Shown: positions 9,506-21,394, counted from the first letter of the stretch. The stretch: DNA of 48,478 nt from Novosphingobium sp. ST904 (GCF_001298105.1 NZ_LGJH01000123.1:1-48478); one strand, 5' to 3'. Notes: generated by a model not told the origin, from the sequence alone. Made by a program: numbers and translations.

Positions 9506-11530
9506 ATGAAGATGAATTTCGCAAAGGTTTCGCACGCGGCGCTTGCCGCGGCGCTGGCGCTCGCCTGGTGCACGCCGGTTTTCGCCGGGGAACGCGCCGA
9601 CGGCGACGGCGAGGATGGCGCCATCGTCGTCACCGGCCAGAGCCTTGAGGAAACGCTGCCGCAGGAACTTTCCCGCTACGGCAACGACATGGCCGTCGTG
9701 GAGGGCACGCAGATTCGCGACAGCGGCGCAGTGGACGTGGTGAAAGCGCTCGATTCGGTGCCCGGCCTCTACATTCGCGGCCGCAACGGGCCGTTCACTT
9801 ACGTCGATGTCTCGCTGCAGGGTTCGCGCACGCAGGACGTGCTCTGGACGATGGACGGCATCCGGCTGAACAACCGGCTCTACGGCAGCACCTCGCCCAA
9901 CGACACCCTGCCCGCCAGCATGATCGAGCGGATCGAAGTGCTGCGCGGCGGCGAGAGCCTGTTCTACGGCACCCAGGCCTCGGCCGGGATCATCAACGTG
10001 GTGACGCGCGGCTTCACGGACGACTTCAACGGGCAAGTCAACGCCTCGGTCGATTCGTGGGGCGGCACCAGCTTCGACGGCTACCTGCGCGGCGCGGCGG
10101 GCGGGCATCGGTTCGTGGCCTATGCCTCGCGCAACCGCTCCGAGGGATACATGCCCTACAGCGCCTACCAGCCCAGCCTTACCGATCGCCGGCTCGGCTA
10201 CGACTTGTGGTCCGCAGGCATCAAGTACCAGTACGACCTCGCCCCCGATCTCGCGCTCAATCTCCAGTACCAGCACACCGAGGCGAAGCTCGACAACCTT
10301 TCGCCCACCCGCATCCGCGAGAGCCGGAACGACCGCAACGAGGAGATCGCCAGCGCCCGGCTGGACTATACCGGCAGCGACACCGTGCAGTTCTTTCTCA
10401 AGGGCTATTTCCACGACTGGAAGACCGCCTACATCCAGATCCGCAACTCCCTTCCCGATCACGATCCGCAAGTGATCTACCCGGCAGGCACGTTCTGGGG
10501 CTACCGCGACTGGGGCGGCAGCGCGGTGGTCAAGCTGCATCCGCACCGGGGCCTGGAGTACCTGCTGGGCTACGACTTCCAGAACTTCTCCGGCCGCGAC
10601 GACGTGCTGCTGATCGCGCCGACCAGCGAACAGGTCCACGCCGCCATCGCGCAGATCCGCACGACCGACGAGATATCCTCGAAGGGCCGGATCGCCGCCG
10701 GGCTGCGGCATAACCGCACGGACGGCGCAAGGAAGACGATCTGGAACGTCTCGGGCCGCTACGATTTTGCCGAAGCGCTTTATGTGGAGGCGAATGGCGG
10801 CACCTCGTTCGTCCTGCCCGACGCCTCCCAGCTCTACGGCAACGACCCCTGCTGCGAAACCGGCAACCCGAACCTCAAGCCCGAGCACAGCGTGAATCTC
10901 AACGCATCGCTGGGCGGCGCGGCGACCCTGCCGGGTGTCCGCTTCGGCTGGAAGGCGACCTACTTCAACCGCAGCATCACCGACCTCATCGATTCGACTT
11001 ACGACGATCCGGCCTATCCCAACGGCACCTACATCAACGTGCGCGACAAGGTCCGTTCGCAAGGGGCCGAAGCGGAAGTGACGGCGCAGTTGGAAAGCGG
11101 CTGGAGCCTCGCGGCAAGCTACACTCATGCCCGCGTCCGCAATGAGGGCAGTTCGGTCCAGCGGGACCGCAATCCCGCGCAATATGCCAAGGGAACGCTG
11201 GCCTATTCCCCGGAAGGCCGGCCATTCGGCGCCAACCTGGCGGTCAACTGGATCGGCGATGTCTGGTCCACCGCATCAGGCTTCGGGCGGATGAACTACG
11301 GCAACTACGTGCTCGTCGATCTCGGCGGCCACTTCTACGTCGACGGCGAGGCGCGCCGGAATCGCTTCGGCATCAATGTCGAGAACCTGTTCGACAAGGC
11401 CTATGCCACGCGCGGCTATGCCTCCGCCGTCACCGATGCCGGCGCGCTTGACGGGAGCAACAGCCGCTTCCTCTACTTCAACCGTGGTGTGCCGCGCACG
11501 CTGCGGGTGAGCTACGGGCTGAGCTTCTAG
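9506..11530 (+). CDS. TonB-dependent outer-membrane receptor, cobalamin type (BtuB-like)
   Basis: This is a 674-residue outer-membrane receptor that should import a corrinoid using TonB energy. A signal peptide covers about residues 1-27. A TonB-box-like segment (GAIVVTGQ) precedes the plug (about 45-150: ALDSVPGLYIRGR, MIERIEVLRGGESLFYGTQA, GIINVVTR). A 22-strand-type barrel follows, with the C-terminal VENLFDKAYATRGYA region and a final aromatic residue (SYGLSF). The substrate is assigned from the cobalamin riboswitch in its leader, not from the protein. A second ATG at 9512 has better spacing from AGGGGA. It is followed after three bases by the PepSY protein, so the two form one B12-controlled operon. 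No BtuFCD genes are in view. Confidence 0.92.
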   Translation: MKMNFAKVSHAALAAALALAWCTPVFAGERADGDGEDGAIVVTGQSLEETLPQELSRYGNDMAVVEGTQIRDSGAVDVVKALDSVPGLYIRGRNGPFTYVDVSLQGSRTQDVLWTMDGIRLNNRLYGSTSPNDTLPASMIERIEVLRGGESLFYGTQASAGIINVVTRGFTDDFNGQVNASVDSWGGTSFDGYLRGAAGGHRFVAYASRNRSEGYMPYSAYQPSLTDRRLGYDLWSAGIKYQYDLAPDLALNLQYQHTEAKLDNLSPTRIRESRNDRNEEIASARLDYTGSDTVQFFLKGYFHDWKTAYIQIRNSLPDHDPQVIYPAGTFWGYRDWGGSAVVKLHPHRGLEYLLGYDFQNFSGRDDVLLIAPTSEQVHAAIAQIRTTDEISSKGRIAAGLRHNRTDGARKTIWNVSGRYDFAEALYVEANGGTSFVLPDASQLYGNDPCCETGNPNLKPEHSVNLNASLGGAATLPGVRFGWKATYFNRSITDLIDSTYDDPAYPNGTYINVRDKVRSQGAEAEVTAQLESGWSLAASYTHARVRNEGSSVQRDRNPAQYAKGTLAYSPEGRPFGANLAVNWIGDVWSTASGFGRMNYGNYVLVDLGGHFYVDGEARRNRFGINVENLFDKAYATRGYASAVTDAGALDGSNSRFLYFNRGVPRTLRVSYGLSF

Positions 11531-11533
11531 GCC

Positions 11534-13030
11534 ATGCCCCGCGCTGTCCTGATCGCGCATCGCTGGCTCGGCGTCTTCGTCGGCCTGCTGATGACGCTGT
11601 GGTGCCTGTCCGGCTTCGTGATGATCTACGTGGATTATCCGAGGCTCGATCTCGGAGCGCAGGTGCGGGGGCTCGCGCCCCTGCGCCTGCCGGCGCAGGT
11701 CGCCTTGGGAGCGGTGGATATTCCCGCAGACCTCCCGATAACTTCGGCGCGCGTGGAAATGCGCGCCGGTCGCCCGGTCCTGCGCGTGGTTCCGGCCGCA
11801 TCGGCGGATCGCCCGATCCCGCAGATGAGAACCACGCCCGCCGCCTTCGACCTGGAAACCGGCCGCCCGCTCGGGCCGCCATCGCCTGCCGAATTGCGCC
11901 GGATCGCCGCCGACTTCGCGAAAGGCCACGGAATCGCCTCGTCCGCCCAGCCCCCGACCGAAACCGGGATGGACCAGTGGACCGTCCAGACCTATCGCCG
12001 CAACGCCCCGCTTTACCGCGCCGATTATGGCGATCCGGCCGGAACCGAAATCTACATCTCCGGCACGTCGGGCGAAGTGGTGCAGCAGACCACGCGGTTC
12101 CAGCGGTTCTGGGGCTGGCTGGGCGCGGTGCCGCACTGGCTCTATCCCACCATCCTGCGGCAGGACGGCGCCTTGTGGAGCCAGGTCGTGATATGGACCT
12201 CGCTGGCCGGATGCTTTCTCACCATGACCGGCATCTGGGCCGGTATCGTGCGCGTGCGGCGGCGGCGAGACGGCACGATCGGATCGCCCTACAAGGGCCT
12301 GTGGTGGTGGCACCACGTGTTCGGGCTGTTCTTCGGCCTGCTGACGCTGACATGGGCGGCAAGCGGACTGCTATCCATGAACCCATGGGGCCTGCTCGAC
12401 AGCATGGGCGGCTTCGCAGAGCGCCAGCGCCTTGCCGGCACGCCGCGCTGGAGCGAGATGCGCGGCGCCCTTTCCGCCGCCGCCAAGGTCTCGGAACAAC
12501 GGGCCGGTACCGCGGTGCGGATCGAGACCGCGCCGCTCGGCGGGCGCATGTTCCTCCTTGCAGTGAACGCCGATGGCGAGACCCGCCGCTTCGACGCGAA
12601 GGGAACTGCCGCGCCCCTGCGCGAGCAGGAACTGCGCGCAGCGCTGGCGGGCACGCCGCAGCTCGGCTCGCTGGACCTGCTGGCTGAGGAGGACGCCTAC
12701 TATTACGGCCGCAAGTCCCCCGCCCGCCTGCCGGTCTGGCGTGCGGTGCTGAAGGACGGCGAACAGACGCGGCTCTACATCGATGCCGCCTCCGGCCAGT
12801 TGCTGCGCGCTTTCGATCGCAACGGGCGCAGCTACCGCTGGCTCCAGGACGGCTTGCACAGCCTGGACTTCCCGGTGCTGCGCAAGCGTCCCTGGTGGGA
12901 TCTCGTGGTGCTTCCCCTGCTGGCCGCCGTCACTCTCGTCTGCGCGACGGGGACGTGGATGGCATGGAACAAGGTCCTTCGCGACTGGCGCCGCTGGCGC
13001 CGACGCAGACTCCCCGCCGGATCTCGCTAG
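11534..13030 (+). CDS. PepSY-domain transmembrane protein (PepSY_TM/PiuB-like)
   Basis: This is a 498-residue inner-membrane protein with helices near residues 5-33, 217-241, 257-283 and 455-480 and large periplasmic stretches between them. Conserved His residues sit at helix ends (AHRWLGVFVG, HHVFGLFFG). This architecture is typical of PepSY_TM proteins found beside TonB receptors for ferric siderophores, some of which are thought to reduce ferric chelates in the periplasm. Here it lies three bases after a receptor controlled by a cobalamin riboswitch, suggesting a role in handling imported corrinoid, possibly reduction of the cobalt centre (inference). Its TAG stop overlaps the stop of the convergent EAL gene in a shared CTAG. 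Confidence 0.88.
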   Translation: MPRAVLIAHRWLGVFVGLLMTLWCLSGFVMIYVDYPRLDLGAQVRGLAPLRLPAQVALGAVDIPADLPITSARVEMRAGRPVLRVVPAASADRPIPQMRTTPAAFDLETGRPLGPPSPAELRRIAADFAKGHGIASSAQPPTETGMDQWTVQTYRRNAPLYRADYGDPAGTEIYISGTSGEVVQQTTRFQRFWGWLGAVPHWLYPTILRQDGALWSQVVIWTSLAGCFLTMTGIWAGIVRVRRRRDGTIGSPYKGLWWWHHVFGLFFGLLTLTWAASGLLSMNPWGLLDSMGGFAERQRLAGTPRWSEMRGALSAAAKVSEQRAGTAVRIETAPLGGRMFLLAVNADGETRRFDAKGTAAPLREQELRAALAGTPQLGSLDLLAEEDAYYYGRKSPARLPVWRAVLKDGEQTRLYIDAASGQLLRAFDRNGRSYRWLQDGLHSLDFPVLRKRPWWDLVVLPLLAAVTLVCATGTWMAWNKVLRDWRRWRRRRLPAGSR

Positions 13031-14427
13031 GCTTCCACCCGGGCGAGCTTGGCGAACATCGCCGTCGACATCGGCTGCGCGCGCAGGAACCCCTGATAAT
13101 AGGCGCAATGCTCACGGGCGACGACCTTGCGCTGGGCCTCTTCCTCGATACCCTCGGCGATCACTTCGAGGTCCAGCGCCTTCGCCATGGCGACGATGGC
13201 GCGCAACACCGCCACGTCGCGCTTGTCGGTGGTGATGCCGTCGATCATCGCGCGGTCCAGCTTGAGATAGTGGATCGGCAAGACCTTGAGATAGCGGAAA
13301 TTGCAGAAACCGGCGCCGAAATCGTCAAGCGCGATGCGGATACCCTGCGAGGAGAATTCCGCCATCATCTGCGCCGTCTGGGTAACGTCGGCGATCAGGG
13401 ACTGTTCGGTGATCTCCAGCGTCAGCCGCCGGGGGGGGAAACCGCTTTCGCGGATCAGGTCCAGCATCTGGCGAACGTAGGTGCCAAAGGCGAGGTCGGC
13501 CGGGGTGACATTGATCGAGAGACGCAGGTTCCCCGGCCAGCCCCCTGCCGCCGCCAGAGCCTTGGCCGCGATATGGCGCGAAAGCGGTCCGATATGGTCC
13601 GCCCGCTCGGCAATGGCGAAGAGCGCACCGGCACCGATGCGGCCGAGTTGGGGGTGATTCCAGCGGGCCAGCGCTTCGGCCCCGGTCAACGAATCGTCGA
13701 TGAGGCTGAACTGGGGCTGGAACAGGATCTCGATCTCGTCCCGGTCGATCGCGCCGAGCAGGTCCGCTTCGAGCTGCGCCGCCGAACGGCCCGGCGGCGT
13801 CACTTCGCCATCCGCCCAGCCCAGCCGCGTGGCGGTCTGGTCCTGCGCATCGTGAAGCGCGTGGCCAAGCCGGTCGAGCATCGAATCGACGCTTTCCTCC
13901 GTAAGCGCGCGGATCAGCGCGATACGGGGCGAGAGGCGCAGCACGCCGGTCGGCAGCGCGATCGGCCGGGCGATGGCATCGGCAAGCTGGTCCGCCACCA
14001 GTTGCCAGCGTTCCCGGCTGCACGCCTCGTTGGCGACGAGCACGAAGGAACCGCCGCCCGCCCGCGCCAGCAGCCACGGGCCGTCCAGTTCCTCGCCCGC
14101 GAAATGGGCCACGCGGTTGGCCACTTCCTCAAGCGCGCCGTCACCGGCCGTTTCGCCATAGGCCATGTTGATGGCGTCCAGCCGGCGCAGGGCCAGCAGC
14201 ATGGCGTGGACGTGAGCATGTTGCGGCGCGCTTTCGGCATCGGCGCGCCATGCGTCGATCCGTTCGCGCACGGCATCGAGCCCGGGAATTCCGGTCAGCC
14301 TGTCCTCGAGCCTGCGGGCATGGCGCTGCGGCCGCCCCTTGCGTCTTTCAACCATCGCCCCCGCTATAGCCAAAGCCCTTGCCAAACGATGCAAAATTCG
14401 AAAGGTCCGCAGCGTGAAAAACCGCAT
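13027..14427 (-). CDS. EAL-domain cyclic-di-GMP phosphodiesterase with degenerate GGDEF
   Basis: This product has up to 466 residues. The first half is a GGDEF-like domain whose signature is degenerate (ARAGGGSFVLV where RxGGDEF is expected), so it should not make cyclic-di-GMP but may bind nucleotide. The C-terminal EAL domain (about residues 215-460) keeps the residues expected for catalysis: GAEALARW, Asn in SINVTP, Glu in LEITEQ, ALDDFGAGF, Lys in YLKLDR, Glu in AEGIEEEA and YYQGF. Hydrolysis of cyclic-di-GMP is the likely activity. There are no PAS or membrane domains apart from a basic, partly hydrophobic start. A start at ATG 14355 (MVERRKGRPQ) is equally plausible because neither has a strong ribosome-binding site. 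It is divergent from nadK. Confidence 0.9.
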   Translation of the reverse strand: MRFFTLRTFRILHRLARALAIAGAMVERRKGRPQRHARRLEDRLTGIPGLDAVRERIDAWRADAESAPQHAHVHAMLLALRRLDAINMAYGETAGDGALEEVANRVAHFAGEELDGPWLLARAGGGSFVLVANEACSRERWQLVADQLADAIARPIALPTGVLRLSPRIALIRALTEESVDSMLDRLGHALHDAQDQTATRLGWADGEVTPPGRSAAQLEADLLGAIDRDEIEILFQPQFSLIDDSLTGAEALARWNHPQLGRIGAGALFAIAERADHIGPLSRHIAAKALAAAGGWPGNLRLSINVTPADLAFGTYVRQMLDLIRESGFPPRRLTLEITEQSLIADVTQTAQMMAEFSSQGIRIALDDFGAGFCNFRYLKVLPIHYLKLDRAMIDGITTDKRDVAVLRAIVAMAKALDLEVIAEGIEEEAQRKVVAREHCAYYQGFLRAQPMSTAMFAKLARVEA

Positions 14428-14498
14428 GAAAATGGGACAGGTGCCCGCAATCCGGGCCTTGACCGATCCCGCCGGACGAAATGTTGCTGGGGAATTCG

Positions 14499-15278
14499 AT
14501 GGCTGACGAACCGAAACTGGCGCTTATCGTGTCGGACAGCGCCAAGGCCCAACTCGGGTCCGCGCAGCTTCGCCGCTCGCACCCCTGGGTTGATCCAGTG
14601 GAGGCGGACATTCTCGTCGTCGTCGGCGGAGACGGCTTTCTTCTCCACGTCCTGCACGAAATGCTCGACCGCGACGTGATAAAGCCGGTCTACGGCATGA
14701 ACCTGGGCACGGTCGGCTTCCTCATGAACGGCCCGCATGACGGCGTGGCCATCGCCGAGCGCATCGCCGAAGCTCACGAGGTTCCGGTGCGCCCGCTGCA
14801 GATGCATGCCACCAGCCACGATGGCCGCGAATTCGTCTACTACGCGATCAACGAGGTCTCGCTGCTGCGCGAAACCCGCCAGACCGCCAAGCTGGAAGTG
14901 ACGATCAACGGCAAGGTCCGCATGGAGGAACTCGTGGGCGACGGTGTGCTGGTGGCCACGCCCGTGGGATCGACCGCCTACAACCTTTCCGCCAACGGCC
15001 CGATCCTGCCGCTGGGATCGCGCATGCTGGCCCTCACCCCGCTCAGCCCGTTCCGGCCGCGCCGCTGGAAGGGCGCCATCCTGCCCGAAAGCGCCGAAGT
15101 GGAATTCCGCATCCGGGAACCCGGCAAGCGCCCGGTCGCCGCCGTGGCCGACCAGAAGGAAGTGCGCGACGTGCGGACCGTGCGCATCGTTGCCAATCCC
15201 GAGAAGGAACTCACCCTGCTGTTCGACCCCGGCTTCACGCTGGAGGAACGCATCTTCGCGGAGCAGTTCCAGGTCTGA
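14499..15278 (+). CDS. nadK: NAD kinase
   Basis: NadK phosphorylates NAD to NADP in the cytoplasm. The 259-residue product carries the diagnostic GGDG (VVVGGDGFLLH, Asp45), then YGMNLGTVGFLMN and ATPVGSTAYNLSANGPILPLGS, the NAD-binding loops of this family. I chose ATG 14499 (MADEPKLAL), with GGGGA upstream, over the ATG at 14481, because the shorter form matches usual alphaproteobacterial lengths. It is divergent from the EAL gene and followed by tRNA-Asn. Confidence 0.93.
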   Translation: MADEPKLALIVSDSAKAQLGSAQLRRSHPWVDPVEADILVVVGGDGFLLHVLHEMLDRDVIKPVYGMNLGTVGFLMNGPHDGVAIAERIAEAHEVPVRPLQMHATSHDGREFVYYAINEVSLLRETRQTAKLEVTINGKVRMEELVGDGVLVATPVGSTAYNLSANGPILPLGSRMLALTPLSPFRPRRWKGAILPESAEVEFRIREPGKRPVAAVADQKEVRDVRTVRIVANPEKELTLLFDPGFTLEERIFAEQFQV

Positions 15279-15343
15279 GGAATTGCCCGAATGGGGCGCC
15301 TGCCCTGTGGAAAAGTTTTCTCGACATTTTCCGCACAGAGCGC

Positions 15344-15372
15344 TTGCCAACCCGGAGGACCCCTTTTATAGG
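15344..15372 (+). promoter_or_regulatory. sigma-70-type promoter of tRNA-Asn
   Basis: TTGCCA (15344-15349) and TATAGG (15367-15372) are separated by exactly 17 bases. Transcription would start near 15379, about 30 bases before the tRNA at 15411. No gene lies between. Confidence 0.6.
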
Positions 15373-15410
15373 CGCACTCCTGCCCGGCGGTGGAAACACT
15401 GACAGGCTGC

Positions 15411-15485
15411 TCCCCGATAGCTCAGCGGTAGAGCATTCGACTGTTAATCGAATGGCCGTAGGTTCGAATCCTACTCGGGGAGCCA
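15411..15485 (+). tRNA. tRNA-Asn (anticodon GTT)
   Basis: The cloverleaf is complete: acceptor TCCCCGA/TCGGGGA, D-arm GCTC-AGCGGTA-GAGC, anticodon arm TTCGA-CTGTTAA-TCGAA with anticodon GTT, T-arm GTAGG-TTCGAAT-CCTAC, discriminator G and encoded CCA. It totals 75 bases. Confidence 0.97.
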
Positions 15486-15654
15486 CTTTCTTCTCCTTCC
15501 ACGGAAGGCATGAAGAAAGGGCTCGGCGCAAGGCGCGCGTATCAAAACGTTTCCCACACATCACTCCGCATTGACGAACGGCCTCTCCGGTGAGAGCGCT
15601 GATTTCGGGCGTCGCCGCAGATCGCGTATAAGAATCGGGCGCTCTGCGAGAGGA

Positions 15655-16953
15655 ATGGTGTTGCCCCGAATCAGTTTTCCGCGTCTTGCGGTTCTAGCCG
15701 CCGTGGTTTTCCTGTCGCTGGGCGTGGTCCAACTCGTGGGCAGCCTGCTGCTCTACCAGGCCATCGACCGCCAGACCCTGCGCGCAGACCATGCCCGCCG
15801 AATCGCCGAACTCATCGTCGTCAGCGATCGCATCCACGCGCTTCATCCCGATCTTGCCGCACCGATCATGACAACCGGCCACCTCAAGGCCGAATTCGCC
15901 CCCGCACCCGCCGTTTCCGTCACGACGGATTCGGACACGCTGGAGCGAATCGCCGGGCAAGTCATCGAATGGGAACCCTCGCTCGCCGCGCGGCAACTCC
16001 ATCTCGCCACTTCCGACGCTCACGGCGGCAAACGCGATCTCGTCGGCTCGATCCGTCTCGCCGACGGCAAGTGGCTGAACTTCCGCTCGCGCGACATCAC
16101 GTCCATGTAGCCGATCGCCCTGCGCGCCAGCGTGCTGATGCTCTGCACCGCGCTGGCCTGCATCGCCATCGGCCTCGTCGCGCTGCGGCTGCTCACCAAC
16201 CCGCTCCGCCGCCTGACCCAGGCCGCCGATGCCATCGGCCACGGCCAGCGCGTGGAAATCCGAGAGAGCGGCCCCGAAGACCTGCGCGACCTCGCCCATT
16301 CGATGAACATGATGCAGGAGCGCATCGCGCGCCTGCTGGAAGACCAGGCCCGCTCCTTCGAAGCGATCAGCCACGACCTTCGCACGCCCCTTTCCCGCCA
16401 GCAGATCGCCACGGACCTGATCGAGGACCGCGAGATCGCCGACATCATGCAGTCCAGCATCAATGAGATGGAAGGCCTGCTCGCCTCGCTCCAGGGCTAC
16501 CTGCGCGCGCAGCACCTCTCCTCGGAACCGGAACCTGTGGACCTGGACCAGCTCGCCGCCGCCGCCATCGCCCCTTACGAGGATCGCGCCAGGCTGACTC
16601 CGGCAGGCGGCGCCACGGTGGAGACGTTCCCGGAACCGCTCTCGCTGGCGGTCGGCGCGCTGGTCGAGAATGCGATCCGCTTCGGCGGCCGCGCAGACCT
16701 CACCGTCCGCCACGAAGATCGCGGCTGGATCATCGAGGTGGAGGATGCCGGACCCGGCATTCCGCCCGGCCATTTCGAGGATGTGCTCACCCCGTTCTTC
16801 CGGCTCGACGAGGCGCGCACGCGCGATACGCCGGGCTTCGGGCTGGGCATTCCCACCGCGCACCGGCTGATGATGCGGTTCGGCGGCCAGCTTTCCTTCG
16901 CGACATCGCCCTGCGGCGGCCTCATCGCGCGGATCCGGGTGCCGGTGGCCTAG
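15655..16953 (+). CDS. sensor histidine kinase, interrupted by an in-frame TAG
   Basis: This is an EnvZ-like two-component kinase. A first membrane helix (about residues 8-32), a periplasmic loop of about 120 residues and a second helix (ALRASVLMLCTALACIAIGL) lead into HAMP, the H-box (FEAISHDLRTPLSR, His codon 16372-16374), N-box (LVENAIRFG), G1 (EDAGPGIP) and F/G2 (FFRLDE, GFGLGIPTAHRL). The TAG at 16108-16110 falls between periplasmic loop and second helix in an otherwise unbroken frame; TGG (Trp) is the likely original codon. As written only a 151-residue sensor fragment is made. The start at ATG 15655 follows GAGAGG closely; GTG 15658 or TTG 15661 would be better spaced. No response regulator gene is nearby. 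Confidence 0.85.
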
Positions 16954-16987
16954 GCGGCGAGGCAGGTCGCGAGGGTTCCTGTAGGCG

Positions 16988-17031
16988 GAAACGATAACGG
17001 CCCGGCATCGAGCGATGCGCGTTATCGTTTC
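16988..17031. terminator. nested perfect inverted repeat between convergent genes
   Basis: GAAACGATAACG (16988-16999) and CGTTATCGTTTC (17020-17031) are perfect 12-bp arms. Inside them GCATCG and CGATGC (17005-17018) form a second perfect stem. The structure lies between the 3' ends of the histidine kinase and secA, so a bidirectional terminator is the simplest reading. It is unusual in lacking a GC-rich stem followed by a T-run. Confidence 0.5.
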
Positions 17032-17090
17032 ATCGTCACAGGTCAGGTCCGAAACGGCGACAGATTCGCCGCGCCGGACCCTTCACCGCC

Positions 17091-19835
<2,745 letters not shown>

Positions 19836-19939
19836 GGCGGGAATCCCTGTTTTCGTGAAGGCTTATGTCGGATGGACGCACCCGCATGACGCGCGGGCAC
19901 GTGAAAAGGTTTTCGCGAGGTTGCGAATGCCCGGCGCGC

Positions 19940-20218
19940 TTATTCGCGCGCGCGGTCTATCCCGGTGAGCACCGTGGGTACCGCCGGCGATTCCGGCACC
20001 GCGACAAGCGGCGGCGCATGGCGGCGGGTATTGCGCAGGCCCGGTTCGGGAAGCTGTGCAAGGGCGACCGGCGCGCGCGGTGCCTTGGCGGCGACGGCGG
20101 CTTCGATCAGCACGACCTGCAGGCTGGCAACCTGCGACGCGCGCGCGTCGGCAGGGCCGATCTGCGCGGCGAGGCCCGTCAACAGGGCCAGCAGGGTCAG
20201 GAGCAGGCGGTTTGCCAT
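19940..20218 (-). CDS. small exported proline/alanine-rich protein, hypothetical
   Basis: This 92-residue product begins with a convincing Sec signal (MANRLLLTLLALLTGLAAQ, probable cleavage after PADARA). A low-complexity mature part follows, rich in Ala, Val and Pro (PLVAVPESPAVPTVLTG). No family is recognisable. It precedes secA on the same strand with a gap of about 100 bases and could be cotranscribed. I see no good ribosome-binding site upstream of the ATG, which weakens the call. The signal peptide is the main evidence that it is a gene. Confidence 0.5.
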   Translation of the reverse strand: MANRLLLTLLALLTGLAAQIGPADARASQVASLQVVLIEAAVAAKAPRAPVALAQLPEPGLRNTRRHAPPLVAVPESPAVPTVLTGIDRARE

Positions 20219-20369
20219 GGCGGATCAGATAGGGGGCGCAGGATGAATAGTCCACAACCCATCGCGCATCGCCGGATTTAGCGCACAGCCCGCGGCGTAA
20301 AGCCCAAAACGCCGCCTTAACGATTGGCGCGCTATTCCGCAGTTGCAGGTCCATCACGAAGCGAGCGCA

Positions 20370-21394
20370 GTGAAAACCGATCCGGGCGAAAGACTCTTGC
20401 TGCTTGACGGACTGCGCGGATTCGCAGCGATCGGCGTGCTCGTCTTCCACGCCCGGCTTTCCGCCCCCTTCCCCGCCTTTACGCGCGGCTACCTTTTCGT
20501 GGACCTGTTCTTCCTGCTTTCCGGCTTCGTGCTGACGCTGGCATTCGAACCCCGGTTCGGCGCGGGAATCGATGCGATCACATTTCTGCGCCGGCGCTTC
20601 CGCCGTTTTCTGCCGATGGTGGCGGCCGGAGCGATTCCCGGCGCCTTCGCCCTGTTCGGCGCGACCGGCAACGGCGGCCTCGCGCTTGCGGCCTTCGTGC
20701 TATCCCTCGCCATGGTCCCGATGCTGACCGGCGGGATGACGTTCCCCGCCAATACGCCGCAATGGTCGCTGTTCGCCGAACTGGCTCTGAACCTGCTTCA
20801 TGGTATGAAGCTTCATCGCCTGACCGACGCGAAGCTTGCGCTTCTGGCCCTGGCCTGCCTGGCCGGGCTGGTCATGCTGATGGCCCGCGCGGGTGACGGC
20901 GACCTCGGCGGGGACCTGCGCCAGTTGCCGGCCGGATTGCTGCGAGGGGGATGGTCCTACCTGCTGGGCATCGTCATGGCGCGGCGGTTGCGCGCCCGCA
21001 GGCCCGCAGGCGCCGCCGACTGGCGAATCGCGCTGCTCATGCCGATCGCCGTCGTGGCGCTGCTGCCGCTTGTTCCACTGCCGGTCTGGATCGCGACGCC
21101 CTTGTGATTTCGCTCGGGTTTCCGCCGCTGTTCTGGATTGCGGCGACCGCCACACCACCGCGCATCGCCGAACGGCCGCTCGCCCTGCTCGGCAGCCTGT
21201 CCTTCCCGCTCTATGCCGTTCATTTCCCGATCCTCATGCTGGCCAGCCAACTCGGCGGCGGCGAGCGAGGACGGCTTTTCGGGATTTTTCCGGCTCTGCT
21301 GGCGGCAGCCATCCTTGCCCTGTCATCCGCAAGACGCCGCAGGACGGCACCCTATCCTCGCGCCAGCGCCAGGGACGAAACGCGCCTCGCCTAG
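20370..21394 (+). CDS. acyltransferase family 3 membrane protein (frame broken once)
   Basis: OafA/NodX-type enzymes of this family transfer acyl groups to cell-surface sugars or lipids from within the inner membrane. The N-terminal signature LDGLRGFAAIGVLVFHA contains the conserved histidine; YLFVDLFFLLSGFVLTL and FLRRRFRRFLP follow, then several hydrophobic helices. The frame closes at 21105-21107 after VWIATPL, but adding one G at about 21103 lets it continue through ISLGFPPLFWIAA and SFPLYAVHFPILML to 21394, giving about 341 residues. The start is probably GTG 20370 (VKTDPGERLLLLDG). Substrate unknown. Confidence 0.85.
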
